Assembly: GCA_907163375.1 (NCBI GenBank)
Contig: CAJQUW010010377.1
Coordinates: forward strand, 1 to 64,000
DNA: 64,000 nt
Reading direction: 5' to 3'
Source of the DNA: Prostheceraeus crozeri
Taxonomy: Eukaryota; Platyhelminthes; Polycladida; Euryleptidae
How positions within the stretch are numbered: the first letter of the stretch is position 1; each line of letters opens with the position of its first letter. The notes beneath the pieces are model-generated. The model saw only the letters and a list, made by a program, of their open reading frames with translations. It was not told the DNA's origin and did not search any database. Position numbers and translations under genes: made by a program. Below, in pieces: positions 61,505 through 64,000 of the stretch.

Positions 61505-62521
61505 GTAGGTCGTCTCTCTGAGCTCCGATGATAGCTTCGGACATTCCAAATTCCGGGTTTCTGTATGAAACCGACTTAGAAAATTTCATTGCTGATATCA
61601 GCTAAGGCGTCAGACATAGAGGTTAGCCAGGAGGTGGCCTTCGTCTCCAGGCCATACAAGACTCCAAAACTTTAAAGGCTTGTAACTTTGCTTCTACAAG
61701 TCCTTGATTCAAAAAAGGTTCGGTTGCTATTGACCTGCTCTAAGTGATAGACTACTTATAAAATGTCGTAAGTAGTGCTAAAAAGTTGAAAAATTTAAAT
61801 TCACTAGTTTTGGAGGTTTTCTGGGGTTTTCGACCCTGCTGAATTCAACTAAGACATTTACAAAGTTCCCAGAGGCGAGCTTCGGCTCGAGACTTGTTTC
61901 CTGATGTAAATAACTCCACCGATTTTCATGTCAAAATCGGGGCCCGGATACCAACACAGTGACATGACGCACGCTCTGTCCGCTCGAGGTTGGATTTGTG
62001 GGTCGAGGTCTTGGAGTTGGGATAAGATCCCCTCTGAGAAATGCCTGTGACGGATTCATCAGCTTAACTTGTCTTTCCTCTAAGCGAAGTTGTCTTTGTG
62101 ATAGCACTGGGCGACTATCGATTCTGTCTTTGTATAGCATGGGCCTTCACGACTGAAAGGCCAGTAACTGTCGATGTGTTGTCCAAATTTGGTAAAAGCG
62201 TCGTTGTCAAGTCAAAAGCACGACTAAATTTAGAAAGACCAAGGCAAGCCTTTGTGTCGGGAGGGTATATAAGTCACTGCTTCTCTCTAGGCTTCACTCC
62301 TGTTTCAAGTTGTAAGATGAACGGTGAGTGCTCTGTCGAAGTTTGCTATCAAACTTTGAAATATTTAGAACTTAGGATTATTCTGTCTTAATGCAGATAC
62401 AGTAGTAGCTTCATATAAACGTTTTTATTAAGCTGTGACTTTAGATGAGATCCTTTAACGATCTCCTCTTATGAGCACTAAAATGTGTCTCAATTTAACA
62501 CATTATTTCTTCTCTTTTCAG
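61505..62521 (+). other. Predicted 5' UTR intron of the E3 zinc-finger gene
   Basis: The donor is AAAG|GTAGGT and the acceptor TTCTCTTTTCAG at 62521. A possible internal promoter (GGTATATAAGTC near 62264) is followed by an ATG and a GTGAGT donor at about 62323. If spliced to the same acceptor this would give a three-codon upstream ORF. The 371-bp array of E1 is absent. Confidence 0.5.
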
Positions 62522-62528
62522 TTTGAAA

Positions 62529-63760
62529 ATGACGAAGGAATGTAATAAAAAACTACAAATCTTTAAGTGCAGTTGCGGCATGCCCTTCCGCGGTGACCGT
62601 TTCAGGCACCACGTTTTGGCGAGAGTGACGAAGGGTGAAATGAAGCATGATGATGTGTTGATGGTGATGTATTGTGTGTGGTGTGATGTTCGTTGTAGTG
62701 CGTATGATGTCGAGTTTGTGAAGGCTCATGCCAATTGTCCTCTGCGTGTGATTGGGAAGGAAATGATGACTCAAGTGTTGAGTGGTGAGCGGGGGAGCGC
62801 ATTTGTTCAAGGCGAACCAGTACGTTCCCCAGTCGTGAATGTGGATTTGGATGATGATGAAGTGGTGAGTAAAGTAAAGAGGAAGTTGATTGTCGAGAGT
62901 GATGATGATGACGATGAGGCTATGGAGAGCGTTGTAACGAAGAAGGGGTGTGTTGAGAGGTTGAGTGATGTTGAGCTTGAGCGAGCTGTCGCGTCGATTG
63001 AGCCACCGGCAAAGCCACGGGCTCAATCGTCGCCGAGAGATGAGCGCGTGATGCCTAATTGTGTTGAGAGTGAGTCAGTCGAGTGTGCCGAGTAAAGTGG
63101 TGTTGAGGAAGAATGATGCACTGGCGTATGGGAATGTGAGGAATGAGTGTGACAGGTTGCAGGGAAAGTTGAATGCTGCAAAGTGTACGTTGAAAGAAGT
63201 GACTGTGGAAAGGGATCGTTTGAAGAGAGAGTCGGAGGACTTTGCGAGTGTGAAGAGAGAGTTGTTTGAGGCGAGGCAGAAGTTGGTGAATGAGAGAAAG
63301 TTGAGGGAGACGCTTGAGTCGAAGTTGGAGAGTTGTGAGAAGTCGGTCTGTCGAGAGCGTGAGTTGAAGGATGAGGCGATGGAACGAGTGAGTGTTGGAG
63401 CGTCAGTTGAGTATGGAGTCCGAAGTGTCGCCTGAAACGGTCACCGCCCTTCACATTCCTGTGGTGGGCTATGTCCCGGAGCGGCCATTAATTTATGGAG
63501 ATGTGACTCCAGATACATCACAAGAATGTTTTAACTGCACGGATGTCCGATGTTATCACATCAAAATACATCGCAAGGAGGACATCCGTGTAGATTATAG
63601 AAAGCCGCACAAATTTCGTAAGTATTATGACTGGAACATAACATTGTACCATCTTTCTCATTCTTACTTCTTTCATTGCAGGCCAACTGAAAAAGTCATA
63701 AGCCCACCACATCCCACGTCCCGAGAACGACCCATGGGCTCTCTTAAGGGCCAACCTTCC
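62529..63760 (+). pseudogene. Zinc-finger/coiled-coil gene of E3, frame-broken
   Basis: Start ATG 62529 lies just after the intron acceptor. The N-terminus KCSCGMPFRGDRFRHH matches the Cys/His module of the E1 gene and is followed by YCVWCDVRC. An acidic stretch comes next. The reading passes into a second frame near 63060-63095, which encodes a coiled coil. It moves to a third frame near 63390-63435, with TALHIPVVGYVPERPLIY homologous to the E1 LHIPI block. A GTAAGT...TTGCAG intron (63618-63681) sits at the same position as in E1. Two frame changes suggest decay. Confidence 0.6.
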
Positions 63761-64000
63761 ACTGCAGCTAAAGCGGTCCCAAGCCCGCCACATATCTACG
63801 GATATGCAATGCAGAGGGGAAGAAAAATGATGAATGGAATGAAGGGAGGACATTCATGCGCCACACGCAACACATCACAGACTTCTCTCTTTGCTAGTGA
63901 ACAAGCTCTTGTCAGTGTCGTACAAAGGTTTTACTGCAGCACAGGTTGATGTATAGTTAGAAAGTTTGATCATCAACGTTGTATTCGTAAGTCTAGTCAG
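63761..64000 (+). other. E3 region matching the E1 zinc-finger 3' flank
   Basis: CGCCACACGCAACA and CTTCTCTCTT...AACAAGCTCTT phrases correspond to E1 19870-19930. No further gene starts before the window ends. Confidence 0.6.

Larger units (their letters stand above)
60705..64000 (+). mobile_element. E3: left end of a second E1-type element, runs off window
   Basis: AGTAGTAACCCC at 60705 matches the E1 tip AGTAGTAAG, followed by a CCCCCCCTCTGG phrase as in E1. A 39-bp tandem duplication starts at 60721. Promoter, intron, zinc-finger/coiled-coil gene and downstream blocks follow in the E1 order. The presumed left duplication is GAATAC (60699-60704); the right end is outside the window, so this is unverified. 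Confidence 0.75.

Overview
The window is nuclear DNA of a multicellular eukaryote. Genes carry GT-AG introns, TATA boxes and AATAAA signals, and the flanks are full of LINE, hAT and mariner copies. The repeat mix suggests an invertebrate animal, perhaps an arthropod, but the species cannot be fixed from the sequence. No ordinary host gene, tRNA, rRNA or CRISPR array was recognised.

Positions 1-14160 are host DNA packed with transposon debris. They hold a scrap of a Polinton-type terminal repeat at the left edge, several MITE-like and foldback repeats, a hAT remnant (5172-8960) carrying a LINE with an intact endonuclease/reverse transcriptase ORF, and a decayed LINE split by another hAT element (12306-13888) with a perfect 8-bp target duplication.

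The core is a nested pair of Polinton/adintovirus-like virus-transposons. E1 occupies 14161-56732, starts AG and ends CT, and is flanked by the 6-bp duplication CGCAAG. E1 carries a zinc-finger/coiled-coil gene, a protein-primed DNA polymerase B with spliced start and disabling lesions, two penton/spike-like proteins, a PC4-like and TBP-like transcription-factor cassette, and an adenovirus-like block (pVI/pX-like, hexon-like capsid, protease). It also has integrase, packaging ATPase, basic core protein, RING-like proteins and an exonuclease-like protein. E2 (36068-54860, duplication TGTGTC) inserted into the last E1 gene and cut it in two. E2 is a distinct, much more AT-rich lineage with its own ATPase, PolB, capsid, penton-like, fibre-like and protease genes, plus an ORF joining a phospholipase A2 domain to integrase. 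A mariner element (47129-48858) later entered E2. Order of events: E1 into host, E2 into E1, mariner into E2.

Positions 56739-60704 are host DNA with a decayed LINE. A third element, E3, related to E1 and in the same orientation, starts near 60705 and runs off the window. E3 shares the E1 termini, promoter, 5' intron and zinc-finger/coiled-coil gene.

The most unusual points are the TBP/PC4 cassette, the PLA2-integrase reading frame, an integrase ORF with no usable ATG, two E1 genes whose start codon is the last codon of exon 1 followed by a 67-bp intron, and a family of small GC-rich palindromes scattered through E2, many in frame inside proteins.
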